From Gemmatimonadota bacterium (GTDB taxonomy: Bacteria > Gemmatimonadota > Gemmatimonadetes > Gemmatimonadales > GWC2-71-9): DNA of 35,173 bases. The position numbers and the translations under genes were made by a program. The stretch covers positions 1 to 35,173 of the forward strand of contig QHUJ01000138.1 in NCBI GenBank assembly GCA_003221895.1, read 5' to 3'. This document shows positions 25,497 through 32,016 of the stretch, in pieces; the first letter of the stretch is position 1; each line of letters begins with the position of its first letter. The notes below the pieces were generated by a model. It saw only the letters and a list, made by a program, of their open reading frames with translations, searched no databases and was not told the DNA's origin.

Positions 25497-26146
25497 ACCG
25501 TCGAGCTTGGGCAGAGCTGGTTCAGCACGCAGTCCGCGCAACGCGGCCGCCGCGCGATACATACTCTGCGGCCATGCTGAATCAGCGTGTGTGAGAACCA
25601 GGTCCAGTCGTCCCGCGGCACGATCGCCATCAAGTCCTGCTCGATCTTCACGGGGTCATCCTGCCGGGTCAGCTTGAGAAGCCGGGCGAGACGATGGACG
25701 TGGGTATCTACCACGACGCCCTCGTTCTTGTGAAACCACGTGCCGAGAATGACGTTGGCGGTCTTTCGTCCCACGCCCGGTAACGCGGTCAGCTCCGCCA
25801 TGGTCTGTGGGACCTCGCCGCCGTGCCGCTCGACCAGCGCTTGCGCCATCCCGATGATCGATTTGGTCTTGTTGCGGAAAAACCCGGTGGACTGGATCTC
25901 CTTCTCGAGCACACGCGGATCGGCGGCCGCGTAGTCGGCTGCGGTGCGGTACTTCGCGAACAGGTGCGGTGTCACCATGTTCACGCGGACGTCGGTGCAC
26001 TGCGCCGACAGGATGGTGGCAACGAGCAGCTCAAGGGCGCTGCTGTGGTGCAATGCGCAGGTTGCGTCGGGGTATTCCTTCTTCAAACGCGCGACGATCT
26101 TGCGTGCCAGCGCCTTCCGCTCTGCCGCGGCGACTTTCGGACTCAT
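25493..26146 (-). CDS. nth: Endonuclease III
   Basis: The 217-residue base-excision glycosylase/AP-lyase removes oxidised pyrimidines. It has the helix-hairpin-helix LPGVGRKTANVIL with catalytic lysine K128, the catalytic aspartate D147 in VVDTHVHRL, and the C-terminal 4Fe-4S ligands C196, C203, C206 and C212 in the exact C-x6-C-x2-C-x5-C spacing. Length and motifs match E. coli Nth. It starts at ATG 26146, 15 bp after the unknown gene upstream, and its stop overlaps the M20 gene start. Confidence 0.97.
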   Translation of the reverse strand: MSPKVAAAERKALARKIVARLKKEYPDATCALHHSSALELLVATILSAQCTDVRVNMVTPHLFAKYRTAADYAAADPRVLEKEIQSTGFFRNKTKSIIGMAQALVERHGGEVPQTMAELTALPGVGRKTANVILGTWFHKNEGVVVDTHVHRLARLLKLTRQDDPVKIEQDLMAIVPRDDWTWFSHTLIQHGRRVCIARRPRCADCVLNQLCPSSTV

Positions 26147-26161
26147 AGGATTGCGCGGAAT

Positions 26162-26893
26162 CTACTCGACCGGTACGACGTGCTCCAATGCGCCGCGCTG
26201 GCGAGGCGCGTCGTCCTGGCCTTGCGGTAGCTGCGCGAGAATGCGGCAGGTGAGCAGCAACAATTCCCCCGCATTGGCCACGGAATAGAGTCCGGCCGCG
26301 GAACCGCCCGCCAGCATCGGACCGAATGGCGCGGCACCATCTTCACGCGCGGCGGCCACTTCGATCTCGCCACGGTTTGCGTCCTCGGCGTCGGCTCGGC
26401 CGTCGAGCCCGACCGCGCTGAAGCCAGGGCGATCGGGGCGCATCCCGAAGATGGCGAGTACCGCGATCCTGCCCGGCGTCGTCGTTTCGCTCACGAACAT
26501 GCCGTCGAGCGGCTCCGGCGGTGCGTCGGCAGTCGGAGATCCCCAGACCCGAAGCTCCGGCAGCTGCAGGTACAGCGCGGCGCGCGGTGGGTGCGATGTG
26601 ATGCGCCGGTCGGAGATCGCGCGGTTCAGCGTCTGCTCCCCCACGTTATACACCCACCCCTCGCCGGCCCAATGCAGATAGGCGTGATGGAGCAGCAGCA
26701 GGTGCGCCTCGAGCGCCTCGGCGCCGGCCGAATCCGGTACGATGTCCCGGAGCAGCCGCGCGACCGGCTCGAGCAGCACGAATTGGTCGCGGTCCGCCGG
26801 CGCCGATCCCGCCTGCCGCAACGCGTCGCCGATGGCTGGGAACCGCTCAGTCGCGATTTCGCCGAAGACCAGGCCGAACGGTGTGGATCTCAT
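26162..26893 (-). CDS. Protein of unknown function (243 residues)
   Basis: I do not recognise a family. The protein has no signal peptide or membrane helix. It begins with MRSTPFGLVFGEIATERFPAIG and is largely helical in the first 100 residues (LLRDIVPDSAGAEALEAHLLLLHHAYLHWA), followed by a mixed beta region (ALYLQLPELRVWGS, EPLDGMFVSETT, RIAVLAIFGMRPDRPGFSAVGL). Composition matches neighbouring genes. It starts in an ATGA overlap with the alpha/beta hydrolase stop and lies 15 bp before the nth start, so it is clearly part of the transcription unit and translated. Position gives no safe clue to its role. Confidence 0.82.
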   Translation of the reverse strand: MRSTPFGLVFGEIATERFPAIGDALRQAGSAPADRDQFVLLEPVARLLRDIVPDSAGAEALEAHLLLLHHAYLHWAGEGWVYNVGEQTLNRAISDRRITSHPPRAALYLQLPELRVWGSPTADAPPEPLDGMFVSETTTPGRIAVLAIFGMRPDRPGFSAVGLDGRADAEDANRGEIEVAAAREDGAAPFGPMLAGGSAAGLYSVANAGELLLLTCRILAQLPQGQDDAPRQRGALEHVVPVE

Positions 26894-27720
26894 TGACCGG
26901 GCAGGAACTCGTCCATGGCGCGGACGAAGTCGTCCGTTGCCTCGACGTGCGGACAGTGACCAACCGGCAGCTCGACGAACGTCGCCCGGAGCAACGCGGC
27001 GAGCTCACGAGAGCCTTCGATCGGGATCGGGTCGAAGGAGCCGTGCACAATACGGGAAGCGGGAAGGTGGGCGCCCGAGAGCGCTTTCAGCTGGGGACGC
27101 AGATCGTATTCGCCCAGACTAGCCCACACCGCCTGTTGCGTGCGCGCAGTGACACGGAATGAGGTCAGGTTCTTCGCATCGCGAAAGTCGCGGAAATATC
27201 CGGCGACCGACAGCTCGAACGCTCTGCGCTGATACGCGGCCGGATCCCGTTCGCGCAGCCCGCTGGCACGCAGGGCCTCACGCTCGCGCTGGATTTCCGG
27301 CAACGCCATGCGCCGGGCGAACTCCACGTCGAACTGACGCCGATACTCAGCCGTGGCGGAGGCGGGGGAAACCAGGGCCATGCGTTCGACTCGTTCCGGA
27401 TGTTCCAGGAGGTACAGGATGGCGAGCAGCCCTCCCCAGGAGTAGCCGCAGAGCGTGATCTGCTCGAGGCCGAGCGTCTCGCGAATCCCGTCGAGGTCCG
27501 CGACATGCTCGCGCCAACCGACCTGAGTATCGCGCGAGACGGGTGATTGCCCACCGCCACGCTGATCGTAGTAGAACAGCTCGCGGCGTTTTGCCAGCAG
27601 GTCGTATTGGGGAAGCAGGTAGTCATGGTGCGCGCCGGGACCACCGTGCAGGACAACGACCAGCGGCCCCGTCCCGACGCGGCGGGTGAACAGTCGAACC
27701 CCGTTGAGTTCGATGAACAT
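26890..27720 (-). CDS. Alpha/beta-fold hydrolase, proline iminopeptidase-like
   Basis: The 276-residue protein (ATG 27720) has the alpha/beta-hydrolase elements in order: oxyanion-hole motif LHGGPG (24-29), FYYDQRGGGQSP (49-60), nucleophile elbow GYSWGG with S94, an acidic residue in HGSFDPIP, and the catalytic His in VGHCPHVE. The HGGPG plus DQRG pair is characteristic of proline iminopeptidase-type (S33) peptidases and related esterases. It is cytosolic. The longer frame (to 27912) reads into the GAF gene; 32 bp separate the chosen start from the GAF stop. The substrate is probably an N-terminal-Pro peptide or an ester. Confidence 0.9.
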   Translation of the reverse strand: MFIELNGVRLFTRRVGTGPLVVVLHGGPGAHHDYLLPQYDLLAKRRELFYYDQRGGGQSPVSRDTQVGWREHVADLDGIRETLGLEQITLCGYSWGGLLAILYLLEHPERVERMALVSPASATAEYRRQFDVEFARRMALPEIQREREALRASGLRERDPAAYQRRAFELSVAGYFRDFRDAKNLTSFRVTARTQQAVWASLGEYDLRPQLKALSGAHLPASRIVHGSFDPIPIEGSRELAALLRATFVELPVGHCPHVEATDDFVRAMDEFLPGQ

Positions 27721-27752
27721 GGGCAGAGACCGAGGGACGGAGTGACTAAGGC

Positions 27753-28217
27753 CTAGAGAAGCACCGCCAACGCGTCCGCGACTTCCTTTATATCCGCGTG
27801 CTCGCGTTCGCCGAATCCGTTCGGCACATCTGAATCGATGTCGATTTGTCCGAGAATGTGATCGCCGCGCCGGATCAGCACGACCAGCTCCGACTTGGTG
27901 AACACATTGCAAGCGAGATAATTCCCGATCGCGGTGACGTCGGCGACGTTTTGATCACGCTGTTCGGCGACCGCGGTGCCGCATACACCCTTGCCGACGG
28001 GAATCCGCGTATGGTCGGTGTCGCGCCCGGCGTGCGCTTCCAGCACGAGCTCGTTGTCGTCGAGCATGTACGCATAGACCGACGTATATGGTGCCCCCCA
28101 CGCGCGGATGCGCTCGCACGCCATCTGCAGCAGCGCCTGCCGGCTCTCGTCGTGCAACTGCGCGGCGCGCAAGGCGCGCACCACCTTGGTGGCTTCGGAC
28201 GCGGAGCTCGTGGTCAT
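27753..28217 (-). CDS. GAF-domain protein, free methionine-(R)-sulfoxide reductase-like
   Basis: The 154-residue cytosolic protein is one GAF domain. The stretch VGKGVCGTAVAEQRDQNVADV, YLACNVFTKSELVVLIRR and LGQIDIDSDVPNGF closely follows the fRMsr (YebR/MsrC) pattern. Two cysteines, C79 and C103, are 24 residues apart, the spacing I recall for the reactive pair in characterised fRMsr enzymes; the third, more upstream Cys found in E. coli is missing. If active, it would reduce free Met-(R)-O using thioredoxin. A plain ligand-binding GAF protein is the alternative. The start at 28217 overlaps the M28 gene stop (ATGA). Confidence 0.85.
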   Translation of the reverse strand: MTTSSASEATKVVRALRAAQLHDESRQALLQMACERIRAWGAPYTSVYAYMLDDNELVLEAHAGRDTDHTRIPVGKGVCGTAVAEQRDQNVADVTAIGNYLACNVFTKSELVVLIRRGDHILGQIDIDSDVPNGFGEREHADIKEVADALAVLL

Positions 28218-29458
28218 GTGCCGCGCTTGCCCAACACCGTTGTCGCACGGCGCTCCACGCCGTCACGGCGGCTCACGATGACGACAGTGTCCCCCGGCTG
28301 GTGGCTCCGGAGCGCGTCGGTCATGTCGTACAAATTTGCGATGTGCTTTCCGCCGATCGCCGTGATCACATCGCCACCCGAGAGACCGGCCTGTTCCGCC
28401 GGGCTACCCACACGCACCCCGGTGATGCGAACCCCATCCGAGACGTTCCCACCGCTCATGTCGGGGATCGTGCCGAGGTAGGCGCCATAGCCTGATCCAC
28501 CGGTGCTCGCCTGCGGCCGCGGCGCGTCGATGAACGTCAACTGAGCGGGGCGATTTGCCAGCACCCAGGCGAGATCCGCCACGAACTGCGCGACCTGGGC
28601 GAGTCCCTCGACGTTGAGCTTTTGCCAGTCGTCGGTCGACCGGTGGTAGTCCTCGTGCAGATCCGTGAAGAAGTGCAGCACGGGATGTCGCGCCGCGAAG
28701 AAGACGGCGTGATCGCTGGGTCCCCATCCATCTCCTGACGCCCGCAGATCGAAGCGCGGCGGGGTGTTGAGCGAATCGAGTAATGCCGGGAATTCGCGCG
28801 CCGTCGCCGCGCCGAGCGCGATCAGCCGTGCGTTCCGAAGGCGGCCGACCATGTCCATGTTGAGCATGGCGTACAGGGAGTCGATCGGTTGCGGCACAGC
28901 ATGTTGCACGAAGTAGCTCGATCCCAGTGTCCCGAGTTCTTCACCGCTGAATGCGACCAGCACGATCGTCCGGGCAGGTGCCGGCTTGCGTGCGCCGAGT
29001 ATGCGGCCGATCTCGAGCAACGCCGAGGTGCCGGATGCATTGTCGTCTGCGCCGTTATGCACCCGCCCCGTGGAATCGGGGTCGAGCGCTCCGAACCCGC
29101 CCATACCGAGGTGATCGTAGTGCGCGCCCACGACGATGAATTCGCCGCGCCGCTTGGGGGAGCCGCCGGGGATCACGGCGACCACATTCCGCGTCGCGGT
29201 GCCCGCGAGGTTCGTGTGTAACACCGCTGGAGCGTCAGCCGGGATCGTGAAATCCTGAAAGGATGTCTGTAGCCCGGCTCGTCCGAACCCTTCCTTTATG
29301 TAGGCGCCCGAACGCTGCAGTCCCGCCGTACCGACGCCGCGCCCTTCTTGCTTGTCGTCAGCCAGGAAACGAACGTCTACCAGGACGCGGCGCGCCGCGA
29401 GCGATAAGGTGTCCTGCCGACATGTTATGAGGGACGATACGAGAAGGAAGGCGATCAT
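28214..29458 (-). CDS. Secreted M28-family aminopeptidase with C-terminal PDZ domain
   Basis: The 414-residue protein has a short hydrophobic leader (MIAFLLVSSLITC, possibly a lipobox ending at C13) and an M28 di-zinc peptidase domain at about 35-310. Ligands are H113 and D115 region (GAHYDHLG), D138/D139 (HNGADDNASG), catalytic E173-E174 (FSGEELG), D202 (NMDMVGR) and H272 (DYHRSTDDW). A PDZ domain follows (about 325-410; VGSPAEQAGLSGGDVITAIGG). It would release N-terminal amino acids from peptides outside the cytoplasm; the PDZ domain probably binds peptide termini. It is the first gene of the long minus-strand run, and its ATG lies 7 bp after a TAGAGT box, so transcription may start there without a leader. 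Confidence 0.93.
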   Translation of the reverse strand: MIAFLLVSSLITCRQDTLSLAARRVLVDVRFLADDKQEGRGVGTAGLQRSGAYIKEGFGRAGLQTSFQDFTIPADAPAVLHTNLAGTATRNVVAVIPGGSPKRRGEFIVVGAHYDHLGMGGFGALDPDSTGRVHNGADDNASGTSALLEIGRILGARKPAPARTIVLVAFSGEELGTLGSSYFVQHAVPQPIDSLYAMLNMDMVGRLRNARLIALGAATAREFPALLDSLNTPPRFDLRASGDGWGPSDHAVFFAARHPVLHFFTDLHEDYHRSTDDWQKLNVEGLAQVAQFVADLAWVLANRPAQLTFIDAPRPQASTGGSGYGAYLGTIPDMSGGNVSDGVRITGVRVGSPAEQAGLSGGDVITAIGGKHIANLYDMTDALRSHQPGDTVVIVSRRDGVERRATTVLGKRGT

Positions 29459-29465
29459 GGGCCGT

Positions 29466-29507
29466 ACTCTAGCTGCGACGGCGGGTCATCGGAAGCGTTA
29501 TTAGATT
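29466..29507. promoter_or_regulatory. Divergent promoter region between the M28 and HEAT-repeat genes
   Basis: Fifty-nine bp separate the two ATGs (29458 minus, 29518 plus). On the minus strand TAGAGT (29471-29466) ends 7 bp before the M28 ATG. On the plus strand TAGATT (29502-29507) ends 10 bp before the HEAT ATG. No Shine-Dalgarno sequence precedes either. Both fit TAnnnT -10 boxes of leaderless or near-leaderless transcripts. Confidence 0.4.
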
Positions 29508-29517
29508 GGGCACCCCC

Positions 29518-31050
29518 ATGACAGCCCCGCAGGAGTTCGCCGCCCTGTTTGCGCGCACGCTGGATCTGTTTCGCGATCCCAACGCGAAACAGGAGCAAAA
29601 GGCCCAGTTTCGGGCATTGGTGACACTGCTCAAGACCGAAGGGGCTGTCGTCACGGCGCAAAATGGCCGGCTGGTGATCAACGGTGAAACCCTCGATGAA
29701 TCCGATTCCTACGATTCGCTGGTCCAGCGTCTGGAGTTCCACGCAGTCAAGGAGATCACGATTCCCACTGATCCGCCGCTCGCCGAGACATTCGAACTGT
29801 TGCGCGGGCTCGCGGACCAGCCTGGCGACGACAGTCTTGCGAGCCGTTTACAGACGACGGGAGCCAAGCGGATCACGGTCGTCATGCAGCCGGTCGTGGT
29901 CGAGGCTCCCCCCCCCCCTCCTCCGCCCACTCCGCCGTCGACGCCCCAACCGGTCACGCCCAGCCCGGCCAAGAGCGATGCGGGCTCCGGGGACGCGGGG
30001 GTGCCGCAGATCGTGCGCGAATCGATTGCCGCGACGTCGGGTTTCTCACCGTCCACCGCCGCCACCCAGCCGGCCGCCAATCTGATCGCACAGCTGCAAG
30101 CCAGGCCGGTGGGCCCCCACGTGGGTGACCTGCTCGCGGTGCTCGGACGGCAGCTCGAGACGGCGATGAAAAACAAGCGCGTCACGCAGGTGCTCAGCAT
30201 CATGGTGGGGATCGTGCGCGCCGAGGAGCAGGTGAGCGATGCGACGCAGCGGCGCCAGTACTCGATTGCGCTCAAGCGCATGTACAGCAAGGGCCTGCTC
30301 GAGGCGATCGCCGAAATCGCCGACCATCCCGCCGACCGCGAGGCCGCTCTGCTGGTGTTGCGCAGGGCAGGGGAGGACGGCGTGGAAGTGCTGCTCGATC
30401 TGCTCGTCACGGCCCCGACCATCGAGGAGCGGCGCGGCATTTTCATGGCGCTCACCGGTATGAAGGAAGGGACCGATCAGCTGGTTCATATGCTGGGGCA
30501 CCGCCAATGGTTTGTGGTGCGCAACATCGCGGAGTTGGCGGGTGAGTTGGGGCTCGAGGAGGCAGTTCCGGCATTGGGGGAGCAGCTGAATCACACCGAT
30601 GAACGCGTGCGCAAAGCGGTCGCGTCGGCGCTCGCCAAGATCGGTTCGGCGGCGGCCGCCGAGCCGCTGCGCCGGGCGCTGCGGGACAAGTCGCCCGAGG
30701 TGCGTACGCAGGCGGCCCTCGGCGTCGGCGGCCGCAAGGCGAGCCCCCTGGCGATGGCGCTGGTCGTCGCGATGGAGGAAGAGGAGGACGAGGCGGTGGA
30801 GCGTGAGCTGATGCTGGCCCTGGGACGCATCGCGAGTTCCGCGGCGGTACAGGCGCTGATCAAGTTCGCGCAACCGGGAGGTCGCTTGTTCGGCCGCCAA
30901 CCGACGACTCGCCGCACGACGGCGGTCGAAGCACTGCGCATTGCGGCGACACCGGCGGCGGTCGGGACGCTCGAGGGACTCACCGATGACGGCGATAAGG
31001 AAGTCAGAAGAGCCGCACAATCGGCACTCGCTGACCTGAAGCGGAAATAG
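29518..31050 (+). CDS. HEAT-repeat protein with a separate N-terminal domain
   Basis: The protein has 510 residues from ATG 29518 (an in-frame TTG at 29506 is less likely) and no signal peptide. The first 125 residues form a mixed alpha/beta domain (TEGAVVTAQNGRLVINGETLD, VKEITIPTDPPLAETFELLRGL) that I do not recognise. A Pro-rich linker (about 128-160), coded by a C11 tract, follows. The C-terminal 330 residues are helical repeats of HEAT/PBS-lyase type (VRNIAELAGELGLEEAVPALGEQL, VRKAVASALAKIGSAAAAEPLRRAL, VRTQAALGVGGRK, VRRAAQSALADL). Such scaffolds bind proteins; no enzymatic residues are evident. Its partner is unknown. It is transcribed away from the M28 operon. Confidence 0.87.
   Translation: MTAPQEFAALFARTLDLFRDPNAKQEQKAQFRALVTLLKTEGAVVTAQNGRLVINGETLDESDSYDSLVQRLEFHAVKEITIPTDPPLAETFELLRGLADQPGDDSLASRLQTTGAKRITVVMQPVVVEAPPPPPPPTPPSTPQPVTPSPAKSDAGSGDAGVPQIVRESIAATSGFSPSTAATQPAANLIAQLQARPVGPHVGDLLAVLGRQLETAMKNKRVTQVLSIMVGIVRAEEQVSDATQRRQYSIALKRMYSKGLLEAIAEIADHPADREAALLVLRRAGEDGVEVLLDLLVTAPTIEERRGIFMALTGMKEGTDQLVHMLGHRQWFVVRNIAELAGELGLEEAVPALGEQLNHTDERVRKAVASALAKIGSAAAAEPLRRALRDKSPEVRTQAALGVGGRKASPLAMALVVAMEEEEDEAVERELMLALGRIASSAAVQALIKFAQPGGRLFGRQPTTRRTTAVEALRIAATPAAVGTLEGLTDDGDKEVRRAAQSALADLKRK
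29908..29918. repeat. C11 homopolymer tract in the HEAT-repeat gene
   Basis: Eleven C encode part of the Pro-rich linker at about codons 131-134, followed by TCCTCCG as in the asparagine synthase tract. A one-base change would remove the HEAT repeats but leave the N-terminal domain. Confidence 0.9.
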
Positions 31051-31268
31051 GGCAGATTCTCCTGCCGTTTCGTCTCTTGCAGATCGCCTCAAAATCCGCA
31101 TAAAGCAACGTCAATAAATCTTACGGCAGCACAGTCGATTTTTGGAGCATAGCTGCTGTCTAAGTGATTACAGCGCCATGCATTGAGACAATAAACCGTG
31201 AATGGGTGCACTTCTTGCCCCTGGGGGTGTCGCTATTCGTGTGATCCGACACTTGGTCAGGAGAGGCT
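31051..31268 (+). promoter_or_regulatory. 218-bp AT-richer intergenic region before the SdrD-like gene
   Basis: A weak hairpin (GGCAG at 31051-31055 with CTGCC, loop ATTCTC, then a T-containing stretch) directly after the HEAT stop may terminate that transcript. Further on, GGCAGC and GCTGCT form a possible stem around a 21-nt loop containing GATTTTTGG. A strong ribosome binding site AGGAGAGG (31259-31266) lies just before ATG 31269. No known riboswitch consensus was recognised, and I could not place a confident -10/-35 pair. The region is less GC-rich than its surroundings, as expected of a promoter and leader. Confidence 0.4.
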
Positions 31269-31952
31269 ATGAAATGTCTTCGTGTAACGCTCATCGCGGT
31301 TGCCCTGCTGGCGCTGCCCTTTGTGGCTGGCGCCGCGCAGACCCGCACACAGACGCGGACGCAGGCCCGATCGGGCGGCGTCCGTCCCGCGGACGCTGCG
31401 AGCGACTGCAAGGACCAACAGGCCGCGTCGTTGGCCCGCGCGCAAGCGGAGGGTCGCGACGCTCCGTATGGTCTCGACAAGAAGTGTGACGCCCCGGTGC
31501 CGCCGCCGCCGCCGGTTCCGGCGCCGCCTCCAGTGCCGGCGCCGCCTCCAGTGCCGGCGCCGCCGCCACCGCCACCGCCGCCACCGCCTCCGGTGCCGCC
31601 GCCACCGCCCGCATCGATCAATCGGGCGATCGGCCTGGTGTGGGAGGACATCGACGGGAACGGCCTGCGCGATCCGTTCTCGGGCGAGATGGGGCTAGCC
31701 GGCTGGACCGTGCAGCTGTTCGACGCCAACGGTCAGCTGCTAGGCTCGCAGGTTAGCGACGCGAGCGGCAACTTCGCCTTCGAGGCACTGGGGATCGGGA
31801 CGTTCAGCGTGTGCATCGTGAATCCGGGCGGTTACACCCAGACTGTCCCGACGGCTGGGACGGCTTGTGGTGGTCTTGGTTACGCCTTCGGGTTCGTCAA
31901 CAACATCGGAACGTGGGCGATCAATGACTTCGCTGAGATGGCCAATCCATAA
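31269..31952 (+). CDS. Secreted proline-rich protein with SdrD B-like (Cna-B type) domain
   Basis: The 227-residue protein has a Sec signal peptide (MKCLRVTLIAVALLALPFVAGA), a short Thr/Gln/Arg repeat (TRTQTRTQAR), a small Cys-containing segment (two Cys, about 47 and 73), a Pro-rich stalk (about 75-113) built from VPAPPP hexapeptides and long Pro runs, and one SdrD B-like domain (about 118-200; LVWEDIDGNGLRDPFSGEMG, then GWTVQLFDANGQLLGSQVSDASG). Such domains are Ca-binding or structural beta-sandwich modules of surface proteins. No sortase, PEP-CTERM or type IX signal is visible at the C-terminus (NDFAEMANP), so it is probably free or periplasmic. Its strong ribosome binding site and own terminator suggest it is transcribed alone and well expressed. 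Confidence 0.88.
   Translation: MKCLRVTLIAVALLALPFVAGAAQTRTQTRTQARSGGVRPADAASDCKDQQAASLARAQAEGRDAPYGLDKKCDAPVPPPPPVPAPPPVPAPPPVPAPPPPPPPPPPPVPPPPPASINRAIGLVWEDIDGNGLRDPFSGEMGLAGWTVQLFDANGQLLGSQVSDASGNFAFEALGIGTFSVCIVNPGGYTQTVPTAGTACGGLGYAFGFVNNIGTWAINDFAEMANP
31495..31613 (+). repeat. Proline-codon repeat with 18-bp units (VPAPPP)
   Basis: Within the SdrD-like gene, near-identical 18-bp units coding VPAPPP occur three times in tandem (31516-31566), flanked by longer CCG/CCA runs. The tract encodes the extended stalk. Unit-number changes by recombination would lengthen or shorten the stalk in frame. Confidence 0.8.
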
Positions 31953-31980
31953 GGCCGAAGTCGACTCCTGACCGAGTCTG

Positions 31981-32016
31981 AAGGCTCCGGGGCAGATCGC
32001 CCGGAGCCTTCTTATT
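31981..32016 (+). terminator. Rho-independent terminator after the SdrD-like gene
   Basis: An 11-bp perfect stem (AAGGCTCCGGG at 31981-31991 with CCCGGAGCCTT at 32000-32010) closes an 8-nt loop and is followed by CTTATTT. It lies 28 bp after the SdrD-like stop and just beyond the stop of the convergent M42 gene, for which the stem but not the T tract could also serve. Confidence 0.88.

Noticed and set aside
30046-31101. Minus-strand open frame of 351 codons opposite the HEAT-repeat gene
   Set aside because: Low-information Arg/His/Gln-rich translation with no domain; the plus strand has clear HEAT repeats.
31100-31200. Cyclic di-GMP or other known riboswitch in the leader of the SdrD-like gene
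   Set aside because: I could find stems but no conserved core of a known class.
31495-31613. Repeat tract considered as a CRISPR array or regulatory repeat
   Set aside because: The units are contiguous, without spacers, in frame, and code for a Pro-rich stalk.
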